From positions 553,759-617,758 of the forward strand of contig NZ_LNYE01000029.1 of assembly GCF_001467695.1 (NCBI RefSeq): a stretch of DNA of 64,000 nt, in the 5' to 3' direction. Made by a program: the position numbers and the translations under genes. This DNA is from Legionella gratiana (GTDB lineage: Bacteria; Pseudomonadota; Gammaproteobacteria; Legionellales; Legionellaceae). Below, in pieces: positions 12,855 through 21,952 of the stretch (positions are counted from its first letter, which is position 1; the number at the start of each line of letters is the position of its first letter). The notes under the pieces were generated by a model, which worked only from the letters and a program-made list of their open reading frames with translations, did no database searches and was not told the origin of the DNA.

Positions 12855-12860
12855 AACCCC
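12829..12860 (-). repeat. Right terminal inverted repeat of the Tn3-family element
   Basis: Exact reverse complement of 8963-8994; the last bases of the transposase frame lie inside it. Confidence 0.92.
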
Positions 12861-12967
12861 TTCAACGTCTTTAAAGTCCACATATTGCCGCTCCTTGTAA
12901 AAGAGCTGATTAAGCTACTCTAAATCCAATACTTATCTATTTAAGTATAGACAAGATAGCACTGAAG

Positions 12968-12991
12968 TTCATAAATTGATCAATTTATGAA
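12968..12991. promoter_or_regulatory. Perfect 24-bp palindrome upstream of the DUF2933 operon
   Basis: A fully symmetrical 24-bp sequence, with half-site TTCATAAATTGA, lies about 80 bp before the DUF2933 start, between the transposon end and the operon. It has no T run after it and so is more likely an operator than a terminator. No matching regulator can be named. Confidence 0.45.
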
Positions 12992-13068
12992 ATGATACCT
13001 GACTGGCGCAATCCTTTAGAAGGATGAACTATACTAATACAAATTACTGAGTCAAAGGAGTGCACATC

Positions 13069-13365
13069 ATGTCGCCTGCATTTGGGCACCACCCGAAATC
13101 ACCAAAACCACAAAAAGAGAAGGGCTTCTGGAGTTCTCCTTCCGGTCTAATGGCCATCATCATTATTGGGATTATTGGCTATTACTTGATTGTAGAGCAT
13201 GGTGCTCACATAGCAAGCTTTTTAGGCGCTTCACCATTGGTGCTGTTAGTCTTACTCTGTCCATTGATGCATCTTTTTATGCATAGAGGACATGGGGGGC
13301 ATGGAGAGAATCATCACCATAAATCGGATGACGAGGACAACGATTCTTCTGAGAATAAGGACTAA
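13069..13365 (+). CDS. DUF2933 small membrane protein
   Basis: 98 aa from the ATG at 13069, chosen because AAAGGAG lies 8 bases upstream; a GTG at 13060 overlaps that site. Two hydrophobic segments (about residues 22-40 and 52-66) and the DUF2933 hallmark CPLMHLFMHRGHGGHG, followed by a His-rich and acidic tail. DUF2933 proteins are often found near copper and other metal-resistance genes; no activity is established, and metal binding by the His-rich tail is inference. First gene of a tight three-gene set with the methyltransferase (6-bp gap) and the duplicated membrane protein. Confidence 0.8.
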   Translation: MSPAFGHHPKSPKPQKEKGFWSSPSGLMAIIIIGIIGYYLIVEHGAHIASFLGASPLVLLVLLCPLMHLFMHRGHGGHGENHHHKSDDEDNDSSENKD

Positions 13366-13371
13366 TCGAAA

Positions 13372-14037
13372 ATGGAACATACTTCTTATGCCTATGGTTT
13401 GTGGTTATTAGTCATTGTCAATTCGGCGATTTTCATTTTGTTTGCATACAGTTTTACCACCACGTTTAAAACAAGGCGAGATTGGCGCGCCTTTGGTGCA
13501 TTTTCTGCGTTTGTTATCGCTTATTTTACCGAAATGTATGGTTTTCCTTTAACCATTTATTTGCTGTCAGGATGGCTTTCTAAATATTATCCTGGAATGG
13601 ATTTATATGGTCATGACAGTGGCCATTTACTCCATACCTTGCTTGGCTTGAAAGGTGATCCCCATTTTGATGTCTTTCATATCTTAAGTTTTGTCTTCAT
13701 TATCGGCGGTCTTTGGATGATTGCATCAGCCTGGGGTACTCTTTATCGTGCTCAAAAGGCGCATCAACTTGCAACCAGTGGGCTGTACGCCAAAATTCGT
13801 CATCCGCAATACGATGGGTTTATTCTGGTGATGATTGGTTTTTTATTGCAATGGCCAACCATTCTGACCTTAATCATGTTTCCTATATTAGTTTATATGT
13901 ATGTTCGTCTCGCGCGTAGGGAAGAAAAAGAGGTTTTGGCGGAGTTTGGTGAGGAATATAAACACTATGCTGCAGTTACTCCTGGGTTTATACCTCGTAT
14001 TAGTAAACAACAAGACAGCAAAGGAGGTGCACCATGA
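13372..14037 (+). CDS. Isoprenylcysteine carboxyl methyltransferase (ICMT/PEMT)-like membrane protein
   Basis: 221 aa with about five membrane helices. The C-terminal half has the family motif L-Y-A-K-I-R-H-P-Q-Y followed by a helix and then RREEKEVLAEFGEEY, the SAM-binding pattern of ICMT and phosphatidylethanolamine N-methyltransferases. In bacteria such proteins often lie beside DUF2933 and metal-resistance genes, and their substrates are unknown. Its stop overlaps the next start (ATGATG at 14034), so it is coupled to the downstream gene. Lipid or small-molecule methylation is inference from the family. Confidence 0.8.
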   Translation: MEHTSYAYGLWLLVIVNSAIFILFAYSFTTTFKTRRDWRAFGAFSAFVIAYFTEMYGFPLTIYLLSGWLSKYYPGMDLYGHDSGHLLHTLLGLKGDPHFDVFHILSFVFIIGGLWMIASAWGTLYRAQKAHQLATSGLYAKIRHPQYDGFILVMIGFLLQWPTILTLIMFPILVYMYVRLARREEKEVLAEFGEEYKHYAAVTPGFIPRISKQQDSKGGAP

Positions 14038-14534
14038 TGTTTATGTTTCACAGTGCCGAGATGCTCGGCCTTATCGCAATAGCGCTTGGAATCATGTTGG
14101 TCGTCTGGGCATTACGTAATGAAGGAAAAAGTATTGGATTAGCCAAAATATTTGGATGGTTGATTGTCATTATCGGGATTCTAGGGGAGCTATGCAGTAC
14201 TTATTATGCGATTAAATACTGGTATGCAGGCTATTTCCAGATGCCAATGATGTCAGGTGAAGCATTCTTATTTCATGTGGCTCAGATGTTGTCTCTTATT
14301 GCAATAGCATTGGGTATTATTTTGATAGCATGGGCGTCACATAACGAAGGACGTGGTATTTCGCTAGCAAAAGTCTTTGGTTGGTTCATCGTTCTCTTTG
14401 CGATTTTGGGCATGACTTGTAGTGCTTATTATGCCACTGTGTATTGGTATAAAGGATATATTCAAACACCTGCTGGTATGCCTATGTTGTTGCAACATCA
14501 AATACCGATGCAGAAACAGTCACCCAATCAATAG
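14034..14534 (+). CDS. Membrane protein made of two near-identical halves
   Basis: 166 aa beginning at 14034 after AAAGGAGGTGCACC. It is an internal duplication: the half with LGLIAIALGIMLVVWALRNE, GKSIGLAKIFGWLIVIIGIL and TYYAIKYWYAGY recurs as LSLIAIALGIILIAWASHNE, GRGISLAKVFGWFIVLFAIL and AYYATVYWYKGY. Each half has two helices, giving four in total. No known family is recognised. It is the last gene of the DUF2933/methyltransferase set, so it probably works at the same membrane site; a convergent hairpin follows. Confidence 0.72.
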   Translation: MMFMFHSAEMLGLIAIALGIMLVVWALRNEGKSIGLAKIFGWLIVIIGILGELCSTYYAIKYWYAGYFQMPMMSGEAFLFHVAQMLSLIAIALGIILIAWASHNEGRGISLAKVFGWFIVLFAILGMTCSAYYATVYWYKGYIQTPAGMPMLLQHQIPMQKQSPNQ

Positions 14535-14543
14535 TCCTGGTAA

Positions 14544-14568
14544 GTGCCATAACAAATTGTTACGGCAC
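14544..14568. terminator. Hairpin between convergent operons
   Basis: GTGCCATAACA and TGTTACGGCAC form an 11-bp stem (one G-U pair) with loop AAT, between the plus-strand gene ending at 14534 and the minus-strand cytochrome gene ending at 14602. Probable bidirectional terminator; the T run is weak. Confidence 0.6.
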
Positions 14569-14601
14569 CTATAAAATTTTCCGTTGTAGAGAAAGAGTCC
14601 C

Positions 14602-15423
14602 TCAATGATGCTTATAAAATCCAACTCCTTTAATATCAGTCCACAACGTGGTTTGGTGGCAAAGGAAACATTGATCGACACGGGCTTCATGCTCATGAGC
14701 CACTTTTTTTGAAATCATATTAAAATGTTCCATATAATGACTGGGTGGCGCTTGATGGCATTGAGCACAATCCATTGAACTCGGAGATGGGTGCCTAAAT
14801 TCAGAGAGGCTCCAATGAGCCGTTTCATGACAAGCAGAACAATCGTCGCCAAATAACTTAAAGTGCTTGTCTTTGTTTTGATGGCAAGAGGCACAGCGTA
14901 AAGTCAGTTCTTGAGGTGATAAATGGGGGTTGACCAATACGGTTGGCCTATTGGATTCATTCTGCGCTAAAAAGAGCGTCACCTGATTAATAATCAACTG
15001 TTCTTCTTCATCATTTGCATTTGAAAAGGCACGAAGTTGCTGAAGTCCTAACGAAACCAAAGCATTGTGATCCATCTGCGTAATACGTGCCGTTCTGCCC
15101 TGGTGCTCTCTATGACATTCAACACAACTGCCTATGTTGGCATGAAAGGAGGTTGGCTGGCGTTTTAACAGAGATTCGTTGTTGGCATGGCAGACGATAC
15201 AGTTCGCTGCCTCAACCCCTTTCACTGGAGTGTGACACGCAGTGCAGTTGTGACTTAAAAACGAGTGGGCTTTGGAAAGTTCTCCGGGGCTTGCCATTCT
15301 TTGCCACTCCGCCACGTTCGTCAAACTGCTCACCTCATCTCCATGAGAAGACAGATAATAGGCCATAAAAGACAGTGCCGCGATTACGGTAAGGGCAGCG
15401 AGGGTAGCCCATCTCAGCTTCAT
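14602..15423 (-). CDS. Seven-heme periplasmic cytochrome c
   Basis: 273 aa from the ATG at 15423, which overlaps the stop of the upstream gene (ATGA). A longer frame to 15519 would run through that gene and is unlikely. After an N-terminal membrane anchor (about residues 6-23) there are seven CxxCH heme sites: CTACH, CIVCH, CVECH, CASCH, CSACH, CAQCH and CFLCH. Extra His residues between them could be distal ligands. It should carry electrons in the periplasm, fed by the heme-b protein and flavoreductase upstream in the same operon. The electron acceptor is not evident. The protein does not match NapC or NrfA layouts. Confidence 0.85.
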   Translation of the reverse strand: MKLRWATLAALTVIAALSFMAYYLSSHGDEVSSLTNVAEWQRMASPGELSKAHSFLSHNCTACHTPVKGVEAANCIVCHANNESLLKRQPTSFHANIGSCVECHREHQGRTARITQMDHNALVSLGLQQLRAFSNANDEEEQLIINQVTLFLAQNESNRPTVLVNPHLSPQELTLRCASCHQNKDKHFKLFGDDCSACHETAHWSLSEFRHPSPSSMDCAQCHQAPPSHYMEHFNMISKKVAHEHEARVDQCFLCHQTTLWTDIKGVGFYKHH

Positions 15424-16181
15424 TGAAACCACCTTAATCCAAAATAAATTCCAGACCAAACGTGCAAACCCAGCAGAACATACAATACCAGTGCTGTAAT
15501 AATGTGACAGGTTAACCATTTTTGAAACAGGCGCTTGAAGTGCTCGTGAAAACGTATGGCGTATTCCAGCTCAGAGATGGCATCTGCTAAACACAAAGCG
15601 CGTACTTCTGCCGACTTGATTAACTGACCATCCAGTGCGGTGTCTTCAAGCAGCCAGGAAAGAAAGCGAGCTGTCATAAGATGTAATTTCCCGATGTTTT
15701 GCTTGGAGCGTGCGCTTTCTTGTAATTCTTGAGCTACGATTTGGTATTGCTTTTGTAATCCCAAAAGGATAGTCTTTTTTTCATCGATTTCCTGAGTCAT
15801 AAAGCCCATGAGATAACGGCCAATAAAACCACTGAGCGTGACAATGAGCGTCATAGCAGTCAAAGCAATACCTAAAGCGCTATTAAATTTATGCCCTGTA
15901 TGAATCAAGACTAAAATCGAGCCGATAATACCTGTGTAAATATGCCACGACAACAGGGTATTCATGGACACATAGTGTGTTACCCAATTTTTCAAAAATG
16001 AAATACGTTTAATAAAGAGGTAGAGTAGCGGAATGAGCATCAATATCGAGCCACTCACGCCAAAAACGCCACCCCAAAAGCTCCCGGCAAAACGAGAAGA
16101 TGTATGGACTGCAAAGCCTAGCCATGTGATAAGCATTAGAAGTACTAACCCCAAAACCATCATTCGTCCTTGCGCATTCAT
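15420..16181 (-). CDS. Heme-b-type transmembrane electron carrier
   Basis: 253 aa with helices near residues 5-25, 32-55, 75-95, 102-125 and 222-245. Paired His in helices (W-H-I-Y-T-G...L-I-H-T-G-H and C-H-I-I-T...G-L-H-V-W) suggest two b hemes, as in ferric-reductase-like or cytochrome b561-like proteins. A soluble coiled stretch lies at about 130-215. The gene is locked between its neighbours: its start shares a base with the flavoreductase stop (TAATG) and its stop overlaps the cytochrome c start. It probably passes electrons across the inner membrane. Exact family not certain. Confidence 0.72.
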   Translation of the reverse strand: MNAQGRMMVLGLVLLMLITWLGFAVHTSSRFAGSFWGGVFGVSGSILMLIPLLYLFIKRISFLKNWVTHYVSMNTLLSWHIYTGIIGSILVLIHTGHKFNSALGIALTAMTLIVTLSGFIGRYLMGFMTQEIDEKKTILLGLQKQYQIVAQELQESARSKQNIGKLHLMTARFLSWLLEDTALDGQLIKSAEVRALCLADAISELEYAIRFHEHFKRLFQKWLTCHIITALVLYVLLGLHVWSGIYFGLRWFQ

Positions 16182-18064
16182 TAAGCATCCACCTCAATGT
16201 TTTGAGTCGCTTTGGCCTGACAGGCTAAGATAAGCCCCTGTTGTTTGTCTTCCTTTGAAAGCGCATCTTCACAAGCCATGGTCACTTCCCCTGACAGCAA
16301 GGTCACTTTACATAACCCGCATTGCCCGGTTCGGCACGCATTATCAATAGCAATCCCATTGGCTTCAGCGATTTCAAGAAGGGTACAGTCCGGCAGAATT
16401 GGAACCATTTTTTCAGATTTCCGAAAAGAAATCATCGCACGGGTTTCGGCTTTGATGGTGACTAAGTCTTCTTGAGCTATTTCTGGTTTCTTTTCTGGTC
16501 CAAATGCTTCTGTTAGAATCAAATCAGCGGGCACTTTAAGCTCTTTTAAGCTACCAAGGATGGCTTCCATCATCGCAGGAGGACCGCAAACGTGGATACG
16601 ATGTGAGGCAATATCAGGGACAAGATGGCTGATAATATTCTTGGTAAATAGGCCTTGTAACCCCATCCAAATGGTTCCCTCTGAACGCAGCATCGACGCA
16701 TACACATGGAGATTGAGGTATCTTTCTTGAAGTTGCTCTAATTCTTCGCGAAAGAGAAACTCACTGGTCGTGCGGCAACAGTACAGCAAATAAATGTCAT
16801 TGTGCCATCCAATATCGGTGAGGTAGCGGATGATACTCATCATCGGGGTAATACCAACCCCGCCACAAATCAATACGATGCTCTTTGCCTCTTCACCAGT
16901 AAAAGTAAATTTACCATTAGGCCCCATCACCTCCAGTAAATCCCCTTCCTTAATTTCGTCATGCAAATAACGGGAAAACAAGCCTTGTTCTTCCCGCTTG
17001 ACCGTAATGGCGCAATAATGCAATTGGGTTGGGGTGGAGGCCATGGTGTAACTGCGTCTTATCGTTTTACCATTAATTAAGGCGGTGAGCGTAATGAACT
17101 GGCCAGGATAATAGGTAAATGGCAAAGCCACCTCATGGGTTGATGCCAAATGATATGTTTTGATTCCTGGTGCTTCTTGAAAGATACGGCAAACACGAAG
17201 TTGTCCTTCCCATTTCTCTTCCGGTTCGGTGAGTGATCTCATGACCGGAAATTGCGGGACTGGACATTTATGAGCGGGGCAGGTAGGAGGCATAGTTGGG
17301 GCAGTTTCTGATGGCACTTTAGAAACTTGAGAGGATTTAATGGGCTCTACTGATGTTAAGGAAGGGGTTGGTTCAGGTGCTTTTGAGAATTGGGGTGGTG
17401 TCTGCGAAGATACAGCCGCATTTTGTTTGGTTAAGCGATCGAGCAGAGCAGCAGCTCTTCTCATTTTGAAAAAATACATCCAAATCATGACCAAAAAAAA
17501 CAGACCAAATAGAGCGATAATCGTTAAATGAAAAAAAGGCCCACCTAAGACACTCTCGGCTTGCGGACTACTTGGAAGAAGATTCATTTCTCGTTTAAAC
17601 CACTGCAAGGCGATGTCGCTTGGATTTTTTCCTTCAGACAGTGCGCGAAGTGCGGCCAGTGCACTCTCATATTGCGCAATCCCTTCCCGTAATTTCTCTA
17701 AAGCTTCTTGCATTTTAGCGTAATCGTTATTGTTGGATGCCAACAAAAGCTCGTTAAGTCCACCTTTCATGAGCGCCATGCCGGATGTGATGCGTTGATG
17801 TGCCTTTTGTTGAATTGCAAGGCGTTTTTCGGGGGATAATGTGGGTAAACTCATTAAAGAGGGGTAAAGTTCCTTAGAGGGAGTCCCTATATTTTTCATC
17901 ATACCACTCATTCCCTCGCCTTCTTTTTCTCCTTGATGATGGGCAGCATGGTCTTGTGCTGTGAGTTGAGCAAAGGAAACAGAAGCCATCGCCAACAGGA
18001 AAGAAATAGATACTGCTTGAACCCATAGAAATAGGAAAAACTTTTTAATGTATTGAAACAGCAT
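16181..18064 (-). CDS. Membrane-anchored flavin/2Fe-2S reductase with periplasmic N-terminal domain
   Basis: 627 aa from the ATG at 18064, preceded by GGAGGGAAAG; a 30-residue longer frame has no such site. Order: signal peptide, a His/Met-bearing helical region (AHHQGE...GMSGMMK, about 35-170), one membrane helix near 180-200, a Pro/Ser-rich linker, a CPAHKCP stretch, then a ferredoxin-NADP-reductase module with FAD motif RRSYTMAST and nucleotide motif GGVGITPMMS, and a C-terminal 2Fe-2S ferredoxin with CRTGQCGLC and a fourth Cys in ILACQA. It should take electrons from NAD(P)H and pass them to the heme-b protein. First gene of the three-gene operon. Confidence 0.85.
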   Translation of the reverse strand: MLFQYIKKFFLFLWVQAVSISFLLAMASVSFAQLTAQDHAAHHQGEKEGEGMSGMMKNIGTPSKELYPSLMSLPTLSPEKRLAIQQKAHQRITSGMALMKGGLNELLLASNNNDYAKMQEALEKLREGIAQYESALAALRALSEGKNPSDIALQWFKREMNLLPSSPQAESVLGGPFFHLTIIALFGLFFLVMIWMYFFKMRRAAALLDRLTKQNAAVSSQTPPQFSKAPEPTPSLTSVEPIKSSQVSKVPSETAPTMPPTCPAHKCPVPQFPVMRSLTEPEEKWEGQLRVCRIFQEAPGIKTYHLASTHEVALPFTYYPGQFITLTALINGKTIRRSYTMASTPTQLHYCAITVKREEQGLFSRYLHDEIKEGDLLEVMGPNGKFTFTGEEAKSIVLICGGVGITPMMSIIRYLTDIGWHNDIYLLYCCRTTSEFLFREELEQLQERYLNLHVYASMLRSEGTIWMGLQGLFTKNIISHLVPDIASHRIHVCGPPAMMEAILGSLKELKVPADLILTEAFGPEKKPEIAQEDLVTIKAETRAMISFRKSEKMVPILPDCTLLEIAEANGIAIDNACRTGQCGLCKVTLLSGEVTMACEDALSKEDKQQGLILACQAKATQNIEVDA

Positions 18065-18411
18065 CCTTTCCCTCCAAAGCGCACTGAACAAGCTGAGATT
18101 ATTTGTTTTCCTGCCTCTTATTAGTTTATCCCATATTCTGTAACAAATTTCCAATAACTTAAAAGGGTATGATTAGGAATTCATGCAGTCATTCATTCCA
18201 TGGATTAGAAACTCAACCAAATCAGTACGTTATTTGCTCTATTTTGAGGTTCTGTCTATTCTATAATAGAAGCTTTTTTAAGAGATGTCCTATGTGGAAT
18301 CTTAAAAAAGTGAAGGGACGGCACGCTTTGATACTTTACAGGGATCAATCGGTTAAGTGCTAATTCTGACATGGTAGTGAACATTATGATGCCAGGATGG
18401 AGGAATTTCCA
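18065..18411. other. Divergent intergenic region
   Basis: About 350 bp between the reductase (minus) and the small secreted protein (plus). It must hold both promoters. A 64-codon frame here (18169-18363) has no ribosome site and no protein-like pattern; I see no gene. Confidence 0.5.
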
Positions 18412-18786
18412 ATGGCGAAGCAGTGGATGGTTTTAATAGGGTGTGTGGTCTTGAGTTTATTGACGACTGCTTCGTTAGCACAATATCGAAATGGTGTTTT
18501 TTCAGTGGAGTACTCAAAGGCCTCCCCTATAAAAAATATCCCTCTTAAAAAAGCCACATTAATAATCAAAATCTACTATTATGGATATCCCAAAGGGCAT
18601 TTCTCAGTGGTCACGGATGAAAAACAACATTTTATCATGGGTTATGATGATAAGTATCAAATCGCTCTCGAACTCATCGCCATTTCGGGACAGGAACAAT
18701 ATAAGGCCTTATGCCGTGGAGAATCGAAACCAGGGCAGTTGAAATTAATAGTCGTCTGTAACCCGTATAAGAAAAAGACCTTATAA
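18412..18786 (+). CDS. Small secreted protein, paralogue of the gene at 32781-33212
   Basis: 124 aa from the ATG at 18412, chosen because GGAGG at 18399-18403 overlaps the longer possible start. A signal peptide ends near ASLA-QYR. The mature part begins YSKASPIKNIPL and ends with a Cys pair (ALCRG...LIVVCN). It aligns over its length with the protein at 32781-33212 (YHKNSKINNISL ... RCWG ... IEIQCD), so both belong to one family of small periplasmic or secreted beta-rich proteins. No function known. It converges on atpG of the N-ATPase operon. Confidence 0.7.
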   Translation: MAKQWMVLIGCVVLSLLTTASLAQYRNGVFSVEYSKASPIKNIPLKKATLIIKIYYYGYPKGHFSVVTDEKQHFIMGYDDKYQIALELIAISGQEQYKALCRGESKPGQLKLIVVCNPYKKKTL

Positions 18787-18817
18787 AGAGGCGGTGTGAC
18801 TTTTGCCTCATAGTGCT

Positions 18818-19687
18818 CTATGTGAACTCATGACCAATAATCGCTTGGGCGCTTTGCAAAATATTCTGAATTTCTTCCGTAATTTCTTCTTGGCGCATTA
18901 AATTAAGACGATGGTTTAATGCATTTTTTTTATTTTCTAACCGATCTAATGCCTGGTTTAAATGAAACAGTCTTTGATGATTCTCCGCAAAAAACGATTG
19001 ATAAAAAATCGCATAACACATGGCCAGTAAATAATGCTCCACCAAGTCAGCGAAAAACTGGTCTTTGGAACCATTCAAAACAGGTGGCACAGAAAAAGGA
19101 GGCGCAGGACTTATATCCAACTCTTTAAAGGGCTGCCAGGTTTTTACTTGAATTTGATTGTGCTCTTCCTCATTGAAGAGAACAGTCCATTGCCAAGAGT
19201 GCCATGTCTTATTTCTTTGCAATAAGGCTCTTTCTAACGTGTGTAACACGTTTGAAATCACGGCTGGGATTTCTTCAATGGCATTGGGTCCATCGATTGT
19301 TGCCATGACACGAGAATCATTAGCCATTTTTAATGCTAGTTTATGCCCTACAAGAACGAGTGCTGGTTCCCATTCAGAATGTTGCTCGTTGTGCGCGTCT
19401 AACTGATGAAGTACATTATCATTAAAAGAACCACAAAAGCCGCGTTCTGAGCCAATAAGAATAGAAACTAAGGGAGGATTTTCTTGTTGATTCATGGGGG
19501 GCATGGGATAGAAACTTAAAAAATCATGGCTCACCTCACGAATGGTTTTAATGACGTTGTCCTGCATGGAAAGACATTGAGTGATTTTGCCCAGTTCAAT
19601 GAAAGAAAGATTTTTCATGGCCGTCATAATGTGGCCAATTTCTTCTAAAGTATGAACATGTTCTTTGAGTTTGGTTCGTTTCGTCAT
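18818..19687 (-). CDS. atpG: N-type ATPase gamma subunit
   Basis: 289 aa, the normal length of F1 gamma. N-terminal and C-terminal helices that form the rotor shaft are present (begins MTKRTKLKEHVHTLEEIGHI; ends with the coiled region LDRLENKKNALNHRLNLMRQ), and the conserved GSERGFCGSFN marks the family (usually GSDRGLCGGFN). Last gene of the operon atpD-C-Q-B-E-F-A-G, which is the N-ATPase order; there is no separate delta gene. About 57 bp separates it from atpA. Confidence 0.92.
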   Translation of the reverse strand: MTKRTKLKEHVHTLEEIGHIMTAMKNLSFIELGKITQCLSMQDNVIKTIREVSHDFLSFYPMPPMNQQENPPLVSILIGSERGFCGSFNDNVLHQLDAHNEQHSEWEPALVLVGHKLALKMANDSRVMATIDGPNAIEEIPAVISNVLHTLERALLQRNKTWHSWQWTVLFNEEEHNQIQVKTWQPFKELDISPAPPFSVPPVLNGSKDQFFADLVEHYLLAMCYAIFYQSFFAENHQRLFHLNQALDRLENKKNALNHRLNLMRQEEITEEIQNILQSAQAIIGHEFT

Positions 19688-19744
19688 GATACCATCCGGG
19701 TATTAAGTGATACTCATTGCTTTGGAGTGGATAATGAGTCCGTT

Positions 19745-21217
19745 CTATGCCATTAGCCATTCTTTTATCGCTTTTTTCCATTGTTCTCGTGGGCTTCCCA
19801 AGGATAAAGTGCTTTGTTTTATTTCTTCCTCTATTTTTTTGAGCATTTTGGGGATGTCTTCTAAATTCAATTCGTCAAAGAAACCCTCATTGTAAGCAAT
19901 AAGCCATGCGAGTTGAAATTCAATGGGTAGTGGTGAAAAACGTTCTTGTTTTAGAATTTCTCTTAAAACTCGCCCTTTTTGAATCTGCTTTTGCATTTTG
20001 GCATCCAGTTTCGCCCCAAAGCGGGTGAACAGTTCCAAATCAAGAAATTGCAGGTAATCCAGTTTCATTCGACCGGATTCTTTTTTAATTTGCGGATGCT
20101 GCGCTTTACCACCGACTCGTGAGACCGATTTGGTGATATCAATGGCGGGAAGAAATCCAGAAGAGAATAAGGATTCATCAAAAAAGATTTGCCCATCAGT
20201 GATGGAGATGAGATTCGTTGGAATATAAGTGGCCATTTCACCTTCTTTGGTTTCGATAATAGGCAACGCCGTCATACTACCGCCGCCCAGAGCAGGGGAA
20301 AGACAGGTGGAGCGTTCTAATAAACGGGAATGCAGATAAAAAATGTCCGCAGGAAATGCCTCACGTCCAGGAGGTCTACGCAGTAAAAGGGACAGTTCAC
20401 GATAACTATTGGCATGAGCACTCAAATCATCATAGATCACCAGGGCATCTAAGCCCTTTTTCATCCAGTGTTCGGCAATGGCGCACCCTGCAAAAGGAGC
20501 CAGATAAAGTAATCCTGGTAAGGCCGTCGCTTGGGCTACTACAACAGTCGTATAGTCCAATGCATTGGCTTCTTTTAATAATTGAATGGTAGAGCTTACC
20601 GTGGAACGTTTTTGGCCAATCAACACATAGACACAATACACTTTTTTATCTTTTTGATTCATCACAATGTCAAGGGCCAAAGCACTTTTACCAAGCCCAT
20701 TATCCCCAATCAGTAACTCCCTTTGTCCTTTTCCAATGGGAATTAGATTATCAAGCATCTTATTTCCTGTGTACAATGGTCGATTCACAAAGTCACGGTG
20801 AAGAATAGGTGGGGACAGCCTATCCAGTAATCCTTGTTCTTCATGGGGCGGAATCTCACCGCCGTCTAATGGATGGCCTAGAGGATCAATCACTCGCCCA
20901 AGCAGTTTATCACCTACAGGAATACTCAATACGCGTTTCAGAGGAAAAATAGGGGTGCCTGCCTTTAATTTTTTGGTTTGTACCAGCATCACAGCGCCAA
21001 CCAGCTCTTCGGTGAGGTGGAACACCATCGCGATACAGCACTCATCCTCTGAAATAAGAATTTCATCGATGGCAGCCCCTGGTAAGCCCTTAATCCAGAT
21101 AATCCCATCTCCAACAGAAACCACCCGCCCTTGTTCGGATACCTTGATTTGAAATTGATAGCGCTCAAGGCGTTGTCGTTGCTTCTCAAGAAAAGAAGGG
21201 GTGTTAGACCAATTCAT
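19745..21217 (-). CDS. atpA: N-type ATPase alpha subunit
   Basis: 490 aa, a little short for alpha but with the essential parts: P-loop GDNGLGKSA (usually GDRQTGKTA), IGQKRSTV, the sequence AIVIYDD-like in [26 protein letters not shown], and the catalytic Arg in [10 protein letters not shown]. It forms the noncatalytic part of the F1 head. Its start overlaps the end of atpF by 14 bp, so translation is coupled. Sequence is diverged from standard bacterial alpha, as expected of a laterally moved N-ATPase. Confidence 0.93.
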   Translation of the reverse strand: MNWSNTPSFLEKQRQRLERYQFQIKVSEQGRVVSVGDGIIWIKGLPGAAIDEILISEDECCIAMVFHLTEELVGAVMLVQTKKLKAGTPIFPLKRVLSIPVGDKLLGRVIDPLGHPLDGGEIPPHEEQGLLDRLSPPILHRDFVNRPLYTGNKMLDNLIPIGKGQRELLIGDNGLGKSALALDIVMNQKDKKVYCVYVLIGQKRSTVSSTIQLLKEANALDYTTVVVAQATALPGLLYLAPFAGCAIAEHWMKKGLDALVIYDDLSAHANSYRELSLLLRRPPGREAFPADIFYLHSRLLERSTCLSPALGGGSMTALPIIETKEGEMATYIPTNLISITDGQIFFDESLFSSGFLPAIDITKSVSRVGGKAQHPQIKKESGRMKLDYLQFLDLELFTRFGAKLDAKMQKQIQKGRVLREILKQERFSPLPIEFQLAWLIAYNEGFFDELNLEDIPKMLKKIEEEIKQSTLSLGSPREQWKKAIKEWLMA

Positions 21218-21947
21218 TTTTTGTCTCTATAAAGAATTTTAATTCATCACGAAGATTGGCTTGCAAGCACATGGGGCCCATTTGAAGGGTTAATCCCGCG
21301 AGAAGCTTTGGATTTTCCGTAAAAGAGACTGTAATTTTTTTAGGTGACAATTGTTCAATAACTTGCAAGAGATCCTGTTTCTGATGTTCTTGGATGGGGT
21401 AGGCCGTTTGTATTGAAACGGTTTCTTCTTCAGGCACAGTATGGAGCCATTGCCATTGTTCTGTCGGAATATGATGGAGCTCCTCAATGGTTTTTTTGAT
21501 GATTTTCTCTTCAAGATGGGCATCCGCAAAAGGCATTAACAATTGTTCAGCAAATTTCCCAGCCAAAAGAAATGCTTCCTTGGCATTGTTTTCAATGATG
21601 GCTGCGGCTTTTTGCATTTCATGGGAAAAAATCTGCTCTTTTTCTTGATGCAATTGTTTTTCAAACTGGAGTCTTTCTTCTGATTTCCATCGTTCCATCG
21701 CCTCATGCCACTCGTTTTGTAGGGTCGCTTTCTCTTGTTGCCAATCGGCAAGACGATGTTCATAGGTTGTTTGCAATTGCGTTGCTTGCCTGTGCAGTGT
21801 TTGTGCAGTCTCTAATTGTTCTTGCACTCTTTTTTTTCGTTCTAATATGGTTTTTTGTATGGGCGCATAAAGAAAGCGTTTCAAAATCCAAATGAGAATA
21901 AGAAAATTAATGAGTTCTAATGAAAAAGTGGTCCAAGAGAGTTCCAT
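21204..21947 (-). CDS. atpF: N-type ATPase subunit b, long form with delta-like C-terminus
   Basis: 247 aa; ordinary b subunits have about 156-170. One N-terminal membrane helix ([20 protein letters not shown]) is followed by a long charged coiled coil, then an extra C-terminal region of about 100 residues including [16 protein letters not shown], which resembles the end of a delta subunit. Such b-delta fusions explain why N-ATPase operons lack atpH, as here. It makes the peripheral stalk. It lies between atpE (5-bp gap) and atpA (overlap). Confidence 0.9.
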   Translation of the reverse strand: MELSWTTFSLELINFLILIWILKRFLYAPIQKTILERKKRVQEQLETAQTLHRQATQLQTTYEHRLADWQQEKATLQNEWHEAMERWKSEERLQFEKQLHQEKEQIFSHEMQKAAAIIENNAKEAFLLAGKFAEQLLMPFADAHLEEKIIKKTIEELHHIPTEQWQWLHTVPEEETVSIQTAYPIQEHQKQDLLQVIEQLSPKKITVSFTENPKLLAGLTLQMGPMCLQANLRDELKFFIETKNELV

Positions 21948-21952
21948 TGGTT

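Larger units (their letters stand above)
8963..12860. mobile_element. Tn3-family transposon, inactivated
   Basis: 3.9-kb element bounded by perfect 32-bp inverted repeats beginning GGGGTTCTAAACG, typical of Tn3-family ends. It carries a short tyrosine recombinase (minus strand) and a transposase gene (plus strand) broken by a nonsense codon and a frameshift. No passenger gene is present. Flanking 5-bp sequences differ (GTATA left, TTCAA right), so there is no target duplication; the copy probably arose through recombination or later flank rearrangement. It sits between a small membrane peptide gene and the DUF2933 operon. Confidence 0.88.

Noticed and set aside
8958..12865. 5-bp target duplication around the Tn3-family element
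   Set aside because: Left flank GTATA and right flank TTCAA differ.
18169..18363. 64-codon plus-strand frame before the small secreted protein
   Set aside because: No ribosome site and no protein-like pattern; sits in the divergent promoter region.
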